NCBI RefSeq assembly: GCF_003550065.1 | Contig: NZ_QXDC01000002.1 | Location: 911,306-975,305, forward strand | From: Hephaestia caeni | Lineage (GTDB): Bacteria; Pseudomonadota; Alphaproteobacteria; Sphingomonadales; Sphingomonadaceae | Direction of reading: 5' to 3' | DNA length: 64,000 nt | In this document: positions 28,877-36,262 of the stretch, one piece after another | Layout of the letters: each line of letters begins with the position of its first letter | How positions within the stretch are numbered: the first letter of the stretch is position 1 | The notes under the pieces: generated by a model | What the model was told of the DNA's origin: nothing | Seen by the model: only the letters and a program-made list of their open reading frames with translations | Database searches by the model: none | Program-made: the position numbers and the translations under genes

Positions 28877-29605
28877 CTAAAAAGAACTCTTCCGGCCGCG
28901 CACCGTGATATTCTGCGGAAACACCATCGACGGCGGCGGCGGATCGAGTCCGCGCATTTGCGAGAGCAAGGCCGTGAGCTTTTCCATGTCGGCATCGCTG
29001 CCGCCTCGTGCGCCTTGGAAGCGCACGCCAGTGACACGCCCGTCCGCCGTCACCGTGAGGCTGTAGTCAGCGGAGAAGACGAGACGGCTCATCCGCGGAT
29101 CGTCCTGGACCCGTTCCTGCAACGCCGACTTCAGATACCGGCCGTAGAGGCCCGCACTCATTCCGCCGCCACCCGCAGGCCCGCAATTGTTGCCGAGACA
29201 AGTCCCGGAGCCGCCCGGCTTGCCGATCCCGCCGCCCGTGCCGGAGGCGATATTATAGGCATCCGCACCCGCCTGCGCCGGCGCGTTGATCGAGACCGCC
29301 GCAGCCTGCTGCGGTTGCGGCGACACGGGCGCCTCGGCTGGCGTCGGCTGCGGCTGCTCGGTAGGCTCGGGCGGCTTTTCCTGTGGCTCGGGCGGAGGAG
29401 GCGGTGGCGGCGGCGGCGGTGGAAGCAGGTCCACCTGCTGTTGCGAAGGCGCCGCAACCGTGATCCCGACGCCGCTCGCCGTCATCTGGGTGTAGATAAA
29501 CCAGACAAGCGCCGCGAGCAGAAGACCGCCCAGCACCCACGGCATGGCCGCCTTGACCGGGTTCGTCCGTTCCACCTCGAAAGGGTCGAACATTTGCGTG
29601 GCCAT
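28877..29605 (-). CDS. TonB-like energy transducer
   Basis: 242 aa from the ATG at 29605, which overlaps the stop of the 64-aa gene (TGATG). One N-terminal membrane helix (AMPWVLGGLLLAALVWFIYT, about residues 20-40), a proline-rich spacer with an 11-proline run and PEP/PQP repeats to about residue 100, a Gly-rich segment, and a C-terminal TonB-type domain (YLKSALQERV, then YSLTVTADGRVTGVRFQG). It should couple ExbB/ExbD proton flow to an outer-membrane partner; in this operon the candidates are TpsB and the porin. Confidence 0.82.
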   Translation of the reverse strand: MATQMFDPFEVERTNPVKAAMPWVLGGLLLAALVWFIYTQMTASGVGITVAAPSQQQVDLLPPPPPPPPPPPEPQEKPPEPTEQPQPTPAEAPVSPQPQQAAAVSINAPAQAGADAYNIASGTGGGIGKPGGSGTCLGNNCGPAGGGGMSAGLYGRYLKSALQERVQDDPRMSRLVFSADYSLTVTADGRVTGVRFQGARGGSDADMEKLTALLSQMRGLDPPPPSMVFPQNITVRGRKSSF

Positions 29606-29799
29606 CAGGCGCACTCCCCGGCCAGCAGGATCGACGCCTCGCGTTCCGCGTCGACACCCGCGAGCAGCAGACGCGCGCCCTGAACGTCACTACCCCAACC
29701 GCAAAGATCAAGACCGAGCGCCTGCGCACGTACCAGAAGCTCCCGCCCCGCACCGGGGCGGCCATCCCCGCACAAGATTGTCGAGGGACGCTCGCTCAT
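29605..29799 (-). CDS. 64-aa protein between exbD and tonB, unknown
   Basis: ATG at 29799 lies one base after the exbD stop and the TGA at 29605-29607 overlaps the tonB start, so it is locked into the Exb/TonB operon by coupling. The product is soluble-looking, begins MSERPSTILCGDGRPG and contains two further cysteines (one near its end); no membrane helix, no known motif. It may be a small accessory of the ExbBD-TonB complex. Function not assigned. Confidence 0.6.
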   Translation of the reverse strand: MSERPSTILCGDGRPGAGRELLVRAQALGLDLCGWGSDVQGARLLLAGVDAEREASILLAGECA

Positions 29800-29800
29800 C

Positions 29801-30211
29801 TCAGCCACCCGTCGCCGGCTTGCCGGTCACCAGGCCGACCTTGTTGAGATCGAGCTGGCGCAGAAGGTCCAGCACCTCCGTCACCTTGCCATACTGCGCG
29901 GCCTGATCGCCCTTGAGTACGATCGGCACGTTCGGATTGCTCGCCTTGGCGTTGCGCAGCCGAACCTCGAGATCCGAGATCGTCACCGGATAGGCATCCA
30001 TGAAGATCTGCCCGTCGTTCGAAACCGTGATCGCGATCGTCTCGGGCTGTGCCAGGCTGACCGCCGAACTCGCCTTCGGCAGATCAACCTTGATCCCGGC
30101 TACCTGCGCGGTCGCCATCAAAATGAAGATGACGAGCAGCACATAAGCAAGATCGAGCATCGGCGTGACGTTGATCTCGTTATAGACCTTGCGGCGGCCA
30201 TCGACCTGCAT
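29801..30211 (-). CDS. exbD: ExbD-type proton-channel subunit
   Basis: 136 aa from the ATG at 30211 (GGGGAG seven bases upstream); the longer frame is rejected because it starts inside exbB with Arg-rich sequence. Short cytoplasmic N terminus, one membrane helix with the essential Asp (TPMLDLAYVLLVIFILM, Asp20), then the periplasmic ExbD/TolR domain ending KVGLVTGKP. Works with ExbB in the inner membrane to harvest proton motive force for TonB. Starts 22 bases after exbB. Confidence 0.93.
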   Translation of the reverse strand: MQVDGRRKVYNEINVTPMLDLAYVLLVIFILMATAQVAGIKVDLPKASSAVSLAQPETIAITVSNDGQIFMDAYPVTISDLEVRLRNAKASNPNVPIVLKGDQAAQYGKVTEVLDLLRQLDLNKVGLVTGKPATGG

Positions 30212-30233
30212 GTCGCGTCTCCCCTCGCTTCTC

Positions 30234-32018
30234 TCAAGCCGCCTTGCGCGGAGCAGGTGACACAGGCGGCGTCGCCTGGCTCTCCTGCATCTCGGCAAGC
30301 CGCGTGATCAGCCGGTCGGCGAACACCCGCATGTCATCCGACAGCGTCTGGATCCCGCTGGCGAGCCAGTTGTTCGCGAACAGCGACGGTATAGCCGCAA
30401 GCAGGCCTGCCACGGTCGCCATCAGCGCCGCGGCGATGCCAGGCGCGATCGCGTTCACGTTGACGTCGCCCGCCCGCGCCACGCCGGCGAAAGTGTTCAT
30501 GACGCCGATGACCGTGCCGAACAATCCGATGAACGGGCCGCCCGAGATCGCGATCGACAGGATCACCATCCACTTGTCGAGCTTCTGGTTCTCACGGACC
30601 ACGACCGCGTCGACCGCCGAGCGCATCGCCTCGACCGAGGCGCCCGAGAGCGGCACCAGGCCGCGCTCGGCCCGGCGCACACCCAGTTCGTCGATCCCCA
30701 TCTCGAAAATTCGCGCCAGCGGAGACTTCGCAAGCACCGCCTGCTCGGCCGCACCGATGTCCTTGTTGTCCTTGAGGCTGGCAAGCTGCTCGTGCATCGC
30801 GACATAGCGGCGCGAAAATGCCCGGTCGCCCTTCTGCGCCGCGCCGATATAGCGCGCCTTCCAAACGGTGACCCCCATCGACAGCGCCAACAGCACCAGA
30901 CACAGACCGATCACAAACTGGTCGATCGTCTCGACTTTGCTCAGCACGTAGAAGAAGTTGCCGCCACCCTCGCTTGGATGCTCGGCGGTGTCCGCAACCT
31001 TGACGAGCTTGCCCGCCGGACCTTCGGAGTCCGCGACAAGCGCGATCATCGCCGCCGGGCGCGCCGTCTTGGCAAGGCGCACCACGTCGAGCTCACCGAA
31101 ATAGGGCCGGCCCGGCGCGCCGCCGAGCGTCAGCGGCCCGCCAAGCGCGGGCAGCGCGCCCGGCTGCGATGCCGCCTCGACCCGATTCACGTAAAGCCGC
31201 AGATTCTGCCCGTCGGCGACAAAACCGACCAGCGCCCATTCGCCCGCGCCGATACGCTCGCTCGCTTGCACGCGCTGATCGCCGACCAGCGCATAGGGAA
31301 CCCCGTTCGAAATCCCGATCACCAGCGCCCCGAGGCTCGCGATCACCTGCTCGCCGTCCTGCCGGTCCTGCTTGACCTGGGCGAGGAACGAAAACGGCCC
31401 GCCAGCCGGGATCGTGAGCGAAGCACTCGCCGGAATCACGATCTCGCCCGATCCCTCAAACCGCGCAGAGCGCGCGACGATGCCATTCTCGTTGACCGAA
31501 GGCGCGCCATTGCTGCCGTTGTTGGCATTGGCGGTCAGATCCCTGACTGGCTGACCCGCATTCTCGCCGAAATGATAGGCCGCGATCGTGTCGGGATCGA
31601 ACGTGCCTTGGACATCGGAACCGGCCGGCGCGCTCCTGTTGCCGTAGTAAAGCCAGATCTGGCGCTTCTCGCCGCCGTTCACATTGGGAACGGAGACCCA
31701 GATCGCCGCCAGCCCATTCTGCGCGTCGAAGCGCTCGATATGAAAAGGCAGCGGTGTCTTGCCGTCGCTGTCGACGACGCGCAAATCCGCGCCGTTCTCG
31801 AGCGAATCCGTGAATGTGAAGTTGCCCGAATGCAGCCGGACCAGCACCACCGAACGTCCCACCGTTCCTGCGACATTGGAACCCGATGGCGAGGTGTCGA
31901 CAGTGACCGAGCGGCGAAAGGACCACTCCTCGTTCCACCAGCCGCTGCTCTCCTGGGCGAGCGCGGGTGTCGCCAACGCGCACAGCGCGATGAGCCATGT
32001 CAATATCAGTCGAACCAC
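30234..32018 (-). CDS. exbB: DUF2341-LamG-ExbB fusion: proton-channel subunit with large N-terminal periplasmic region
   Basis: 594 aa from a GTG at 32018 (AGGGG upstream, giving a clean signal peptide, VRLILTWLIALCALATPALA). Residues 25-150 are a DUF2341 domain (WWNEEWSFRRSVTVDTS, IWLYYGNRSAP), about 160-330 a LamG/concanavalin-like domain (DTIAAYHFGE...), then a membrane helix near 365 and a MotA/TolQ/ExbB domain to the end with the two conserved helices (GGPFIGLFGTVIGVMNTF; IAPGIAAALMATVAGLLAAI). Ordinary ExbB is about 240 aa. The extra part should project into the periplasm and bind carbohydrate or protein. The start overlaps the upstream 128-aa ORF by 13 bases. Confidence 0.9.
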   Translation of the reverse strand: MVRLILTWLIALCALATPALAQESSGWWNEEWSFRRSVTVDTSPSGSNVAGTVGRSVVLVRLHSGNFTFTDSLENGADLRVVDSDGKTPLPFHIERFDAQNGLAAIWVSVPNVNGGEKRQIWLYYGNRSAPAGSDVQGTFDPDTIAAYHFGENAGQPVRDLTANANNGSNGAPSVNENGIVARSARFEGSGEIVIPASASLTIPAGGPFSFLAQVKQDRQDGEQVIASLGALVIGISNGVPYALVGDQRVQASERIGAGEWALVGFVADGQNLRLYVNRVEAASQPGALPALGGPLTLGGAPGRPYFGELDVVRLAKTARPAAMIALVADSEGPAGKLVKVADTAEHPSEGGGNFFYVLSKVETIDQFVIGLCLVLLALSMGVTVWKARYIGAAQKGDRAFSRRYVAMHEQLASLKDNKDIGAAEQAVLAKSPLARIFEMGIDELGVRRAERGLVPLSGASVEAMRSAVDAVVVRENQKLDKWMVILSIAISGGPFIGLFGTVIGVMNTFAGVARAGDVNVNAIAPGIAAALMATVAGLLAAIPSLFANNWLASGIQTLSDDMRVFADRLITRLAEMQESQATPPVSPAPRKAA

Positions 32019-32392
32019 GTTGCCACCCCTGCTTCCTGTGCATTTGCTGCCCGCACGCGAGCGTTGATCCATTGCGCGCGACGCGCCCCCTGTTTGCTGT
32101 TGACGACAGCAAACGACCGGCCTTCCGCCGAACCTGCCTGCATTTCGTTCCCGATCCCGCGCATCAAGCGAGCCATGTGGCCGGCGCTGGAGCGATTCCG
32201 GGGATTCCCGAAGCAGCGGCTGAGGGAGCTTGCCTGCTTGCTCCGAGAATCCCGGCCGGTGTTCTGGCCACGAGCGCCCATCCTGGTCGGAGAAGGGCGA
32301 TCACCGGAATACGACCCGAGGGGCTCTCGGGCTCCGACCAACGCGAACGACCAAATCGCACCGCCGATTGGACGAACTGAGGCGCGCGCCAT
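32006..32392 (-). CDS. 128-aa ORF coupled between tpsB and exbB, unknown
   Basis: The ATG overlaps the tpsB stop (ATGA) and the stop lies inside the start of exbB, so it spans the whole 373-base tpsB-exbB gap without interruption. The product is Arg/Ser/Gly-rich and basic (for example RMGARGQNTGRDSRSK), ends in EAGVATWFD, has no clear membrane helix or known motif. Precise coupling supports translation; the composition looks less typical of a folded protein, so it may be a ribosome-carrying ORF. Confidence 0.4.
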   Translation of the reverse strand: MARASVRPIGGAIWSFALVGAREPLGSYSGDRPSPTRMGARGQNTGRDSRSKQASSLSRCFGNPRNRSSAGHMARLMRGIGNEMQAGSAEGRSFAVVNSKQGARRAQWINARVRAANAQEAGVATWFD

Positions 32393-34161
32393 CAGAACTG
32401 CCCCCTGACGGTAAAGCTATAGCGCGGATCGCCTTTGTCCGATGTCGGCCCTGCCCGAAGCGGCACGCCAACCAGAACCTCGCCAGTTAACAGGTTCAAC
32501 ATGTCAAAACGAAGTCCGCCACCAACACTGATCATCCGAAAATCATCTGTCTGACCAATCGTCGGAGCCCGCACCCGCGCATAGCCCGCGTCGCTAAATG
32601 CGAAGAACCGCATCTCGTCGAGGAACTTGCCGAGTGATGGGCCCAGGTTCGGCGTGCGCAGCTCGATCGAGGACACGAAGCCGTCGTCGCCAACCGCTTC
32701 GGACACATAATATCCCCGCAGGTTCGACATACCGCCCAACGAGAACTGCTCATTGGTCACAAGGCTGGAATCGGCGAGCTGACCCGCAAAGCGCAGCGCA
32801 ACCTGCCAATCCTTTGGCAGGTTGCGCATGTAGTTTAGGTCGAGATTTAGGTGAACGAAGTTCTCGCTGGCGCTGACGGCGCGCCCCGTGAACTGATCAC
32901 CTGGTATGCCGATCTGGCCGCCACCGAAATCGCAGGTCGGAACGCCCTCCGGAATCACCGGAAAGGGAGATTCGAAGCAGACATTCCGCTTGATGACACG
33001 CAGGCCACCCGTCACGCCGAGCGTCAGCCCGTAAGTCTCCGTCTCGCTGCCGCCGCTGAGGGTATATTCCGCAACCAGGGGGACATAGCGAATCAGCGTG
33101 GGCGTCAGCTGCTCTTGCTCGAACGTCAGCTGTTCCCTGAATGATTTGAAGTCCGGACCAAAGCTGATCTGCTGGAAAGTGTTCTTACTCGGGAGTCGGT
33201 AAGTCGCACGCAACCCAATTTGATATCCATTGCCAAGCACATTGGTGCCGCCAAGCGCCGCAACATTGCTATTCGACCGGTAGCCATAGAGCAGGAACGA
33301 CCAAGGCGTTCCGATCAGCGGTGCATTATAGGAAGCCGATATGACCGCAGTCTGATCGGGATCCTGCGGCGCGATGGACCCCGTCACCGATAGCGTATGT
33401 CCCTGCCCCCATAAATTTGTGTATCGCAGCGTGCCGCTTGCTCGCAGTGGCTTGGTATTAGGGCTATTATCGTTGTTGAGCTCGACATTCCCATGGAATG
33501 GCGCGCTGTCTTCGACCTTCAACTCGACGTCGACTGTCCCGGGAACAGAGCCTGCACGAAAGCGAGGCGTGATGGTCCGGTCTGGAAAGCGGTTGGCCTC
33601 GGTAACATCACGCTGCAATGCTGCGATATCGATCGGCTGCCCCGCGACCAGCGAGGGAACGTCGCCGCGTACGCTCTCATCCGAATGATGCTTGGCATCA
33701 ACGACACGGACCTCACCGAGAGGCACTTCGTGCACCGCCAGTTGGACAATGCCCTGAGCAAAGCGATCGCTAGGCTGGATCGGGATCTCGACCTCGACCG
33801 CTTCATAGCCGCGGGCCGCATACGCGGCCTGTAGCGCCTTCTGCGCGGCCGTCACATCTTCCTCAGACCGACCAGGACCAAGGAAGGGATAGATGATGCG
33901 CTCGATCTCAGCATTAGACAGCTTCGTCGAGCCCACCACGTCGATCGCGGCGATCATGAACCTGCCCGAAGCCCGAACCGGTTCGGCATCATCGGAAGGC
34001 GCCTCTTGCTCAACTGCTGGGACACTCTGCGCCCATGCGTTCGGTGCATAAGCTCCAACGACCAAGGCGGTCGCCACGCTCAACCCGGAAAGTCGCACGC
34101 AATCGAGCCTTGGGACGCGCCGTGATGCGGTCGCAAGCATACGAGAATTCAAACTTTGCAT
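32392..34161 (-). CDS. TpsB outer-membrane transporter (FhaC/ShlB family)
   Basis: 589 aa. Signal peptide ends near AWAQ. A POTRA region (about residues 68-230, IAAIDVVGSTKLSNAEIERII, then a second domain) precedes a 16-strand barrel; the L6 motif LRGY is at about residue 482 within FSLGGMSNLRGYY, and the chain ends in Phe (FTVRGQF). It should recognise the TPS domain of the giant exoprotein at 13729-26745 and move it through the outer membrane. The start lies one base after the stop of the LuxR-type gene, so the two are co-transcribed. Confidence 0.92.
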   Translation of the reverse strand: MQSLNSRMLATASRRVPRLDCVRLSGLSVATALVVGAYAPNAWAQSVPAVEQEAPSDDAEPVRASGRFMIAAIDVVGSTKLSNAEIERIIYPFLGPGRSEEDVTAAQKALQAAYAARGYEAVEVEIPIQPSDRFAQGIVQLAVHEVPLGEVRVVDAKHHSDESVRGDVPSLVAGQPIDIAALQRDVTEANRFPDRTITPRFRAGSVPGTVDVELKVEDSAPFHGNVELNNDNSPNTKPLRASGTLRYTNLWGQGHTLSVTGSIAPQDPDQTAVISASYNAPLIGTPWSFLLYGYRSNSNVAALGGTNVLGNGYQIGLRATYRLPSKNTFQQISFGPDFKSFREQLTFEQEQLTPTLIRYVPLVAEYTLSGGSETETYGLTLGVTGGLRVIKRNVCFESPFPVIPEGVPTCDFGGGQIGIPGDQFTGRAVSASENFVHLNLDLNYMRNLPKDWQVALRFAGQLADSSLVTNEQFSLGGMSNLRGYYVSEAVGDDGFVSSIELRTPNLGPSLGKFLDEMRFFAFSDAGYARVRAPTIGQTDDFRMISVGGGLRFDMLNLLTGEVLVGVPLRAGPTSDKGDPRYSFTVRGQF

Positions 34162-34162
34162 A

Positions 34163-34963
34163 TCAGAGCCGGATCAGACCGGAGCCGACCGCAATAGCGA
34201 CGGCGTTGATCCGATTGGTGGCGCCAAGCTTTCGCGTCGCTCGAGCAAAATAAAGCTCAACAGTTCGCGCGGCAATGCCGAGGCTCGCTGCTGTTTCAAC
34301 CAGCGTCGCACCTGCTGCAGCGTGGCGCAGGCAACTTATCTCGCGGTCCGTCAACAGACCGGAATATCCAGGACGCAACGGCAGCAGCTCCTTCGCCTTG
34401 CAGTGAAAATCGATGGCGAGCGCGATCATCTGATGCGAACGCGACCCAAGCATGACTGCGAGCTGATTCTCGATGGCGCCGAAAAAACTGATGTAGGCTG
34501 GACCCGAAAGATAATCGTGTATCGGAATGGCGACCCCCGCCTTAACGCCGCGAAGCCGCTCGACGCTCAACCACCCTCTTTGCCGATCCGGTCGGGAAAG
34601 ATCATCTTCCGCCGACCACAGGAATGGCGTGAACGCATGAACGATCTTCGGGAGCGCCGGATCACCCGCCCTCCAGGCGTCCAACCCACTGCCCAACGTT
34701 GAGAGAAACCGGAGCGGTTGAGCTTCGGCCTTAGCCGTACCTTGCACGCGATGGCCAATATGGACGTAACGGCCACCGTCGAACCCCATCTCAGAGGCGA
34801 AGCGGGCTAACCAGTCACCAAGATTTTCCGCCGAGGCGCAATCCTCGATCGGGCCTATAGCCATGACGGACATGCCCCCCCCAACAAGACACGCCGCCCA
34901 CGAAGCATCGAGGACGCACGACCCATGGTAAAACTGGCGCTGAAGCGCACCGCCCGCTAACAT
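34163..34963 (-). CDS. LuxR-type regulator (autoinducer-binding-like domain plus HTH), copy 1
   Basis: 266 aa. N-terminal domain (about 45-190) has the ligand-pocket pattern of LuxR proteins (GGRYVHIGH, LRGVKAGVAIPIHDYLSGPAYISFFG); C-terminal LuxR/GerE helix-turn-helix (LTDREISCLRHAAAGATLVETAASLGIAARTVELYF). No luxI gene is in the window, so it is a 'solo'. It is the first gene of the tpsB operon, one base before tpsB, and probably controls it. Two paralogues lie at 39149 and 42647. Alternative starts at 34873 and nearby are possible. Confidence 0.82.
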   Translation of the reverse strand: MLAGGALQRQFYHGSCVLDASWAACLVGGGMSVMAIGPIEDCASAENLGDWLARFASEMGFDGGRYVHIGHRVQGTAKAEAQPLRFLSTLGSGLDAWRAGDPALPKIVHAFTPFLWSAEDDLSRPDRQRGWLSVERLRGVKAGVAIPIHDYLSGPAYISFFGAIENQLAVMLGSRSHQMIALAIDFHCKAKELLPLRPGYSGLLTDREISCLRHAAAGATLVETAASLGIAARTVELYFARATRKLGATNRINAVAIAVGSGLIRL

Positions 34964-35403
34964 CGCATTGCCCCCTTAGAGCTCCTGTCAATTTGGACAC
35001 GGCGAACGCGGGATTCTGGCAAAAGATATTTTTCTACTTTGCTCCGGTTAGATGTCATAAAACTGCAATATTCAGTTGTCTTATTCGTTCTAATACTAAG
35101 TGATATACTTTTCACGCGGCAATTCATGCATCGCAAATGGCAGAACGATAGTCCAAATGATATTGGGAATAGTGTCTACAAAAAAATATCTTCACGATGC
35201 GAGCGCCGATTGAGCGGTAATGTTTTCGGACAAGTGATTCGAGCTCGGCTTGCCGATCACTGGCAACAGGTTTGACTTGTATTGAACATAGGAACTCCGA
35301 CAGCGGGAGAAGCGGATGTATGCCACCAGACCGCGCTCATTCCGCAGACCACCCTCGGGACCCGCCTCGTCAACTCATACAGCGTGTCCTATTCTGGCAG
35401 TAC
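34964..35403. promoter_or_regulatory. Divergent AT-rich promoter region of the TPS block and the STN-TonB gene
   Basis: About 440 bases, strongly AT-rich at 35020-35280, between the leftward LuxR-tpsB operon and the rightward signalling genes. It carries the best PhoB box in the window (listed separately) and a TAATAC at 35091-35096 that could be a rightward -10. An in-frame TTG at 35272 could extend the rightward gene, but the signal peptide favours 35404. No other gene seen. Confidence 0.6.
35052..35069 (+). promoter_or_regulatory. Putative PhoB box
   Basis: ATGTCATAAAACTGCAAT matches the PhoB box CTGTCATAAAACTGTCAT at 15 of 18 positions, with an uninterrupted run of 13 matches. It sits about 90 bases upstream of the leftward LuxR-tpsB operon and about 335 bases upstream of the rightward STN-TonB gene. 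Sequence match is seen directly; PhoB control is inferred. Confidence 0.6.
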
Positions 35404-36108
35404 ATGTTCCTATTTCGTTCCCTTCGGCATCCGGCTGCCATGCTTATGCTCTGGATTGGCGCCATCCTTCTCGCCAGCCAGACTGATGCCCTTGCCCAGG
35501 CCGATGGCACCGACGAAACGATCCCATTCGACATCCCCGAGCAGCCGCTTCCCAACGCTCTTGCACAATACTTCCGCGTAACGGGTGTCCAGCTGCTCTA
35601 TGACAGCGAGCTCGCTGCGGGACACCGATCCACACGCGTCAGCGGGACGTATACGCCGCGCGATGCCTTGCGCCGCCTCCTCAGCGGAACAGGCCTCATT
35701 GTCCGCTACAGCCGCACCGATGCGGCGATCATCACAAGACCGGGGGCAATCGAACAACCTCCGCTCGTACCCCTTGGACGCGTGGTCGTTCGAGAGCGAA
35801 TCGCCCCACCACGCTTCTTGTCAGTCGAGAGGCTGACCTATTATGCTCAACTCGAGTCCGAACTACATGCTCATCTCGTGTCAAGCGAGCGAACTGGACG
35901 ACTCGCATTCAGCGTCCTCGTTCACTTGCAGGTGTCCAGCGACGGCCGATTGAGCGATGTAGCTATCCGCCGCAGCAGCGGCAATCGGAAGACTGACGCT
36001 CTTGTTGCCGAAGCGCTCCTACGAGCAACTGTGTCCCCTCCCCCAGACGGCCTCGTACAACCGCTCGCTGTGGCGCTGCGAGGGGCCAGACGCGCCGACC
36101 AACGGTAA
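35404..36108 (+). CDS. STN-domain plus TonB-domain signalling protein (VreA-like)
   Basis: 234 aa from the ATG at 35404, giving an N-terminal hydrophobic segment ending near ALAQ. A secretin/TonB N-terminal (STN) domain follows (IPFDIPEQPLPNALAQYF, VQLLYDSELAAG, YTPRDALRRLLSGTGLIV), then a linker and a TonB-type C-terminal domain (FSVLVHLQVSSDGRLSDVAI). There is no beta-barrel, so it is not a TonB-dependent receptor. This combination resembles VreA of the P. aeruginosa VreA-VreI-VreR system (from memory), in which the STN part talks to the anti-sigma factor. An ECF sigma and FecR-type gene lie 5 kb downstream. Confidence 0.75.
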   Translation: MFLFRSLRHPAAMLMLWIGAILLASQTDALAQADGTDETIPFDIPEQPLPNALAQYFRVTGVQLLYDSELAAGHRSTRVSGTYTPRDALRRLLSGTGLIVRYSRTDAAIITRPGAIEQPPLVPLGRVVVRERIAPPRFLSVERLTYYAQLESELHAHLVSSERTGRLAFSVLVHLQVSSDGRLSDVAIRRSSGNRKTDALVAEALLRATVSPPPDGLVQPLAVALRGARRADQR

Positions 36109-36122
36109 TGAACAGCAGCTGC

Positions 36123-36146
36123 GGAGGGAGACGAGATCATCCCTCC
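36123..36146. repeat. Short inverted repeat after the STN-TonB gene
   Basis: Perfect 7-bp arms GGAGGGA / TCCCTCC around a 10-base loop, 15 bases after the stop codon and 115 bases before the glycosyltransferase gene. There is no T-run, so a weak terminator or an attenuating hairpin is possible but unproven. Confidence 0.3.
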
Positions 36147-36262
36147 ACTATTGGCTGCAGCGAAATTGTGATCCTCTTTGCCGGTGCCGGCTCCCCCACG
36201 TGTCCCAATAACGAGGGGCGCGCTGTATCCCTTCAGGCACACCGGACAGGCGGAGGAGTACC

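Noticed and set aside
30792..32408. 538-codon open frame on the plus strand
   Set aside because: Antisense to the exbB fusion gene, with shadow-type Arg/His-rich composition.
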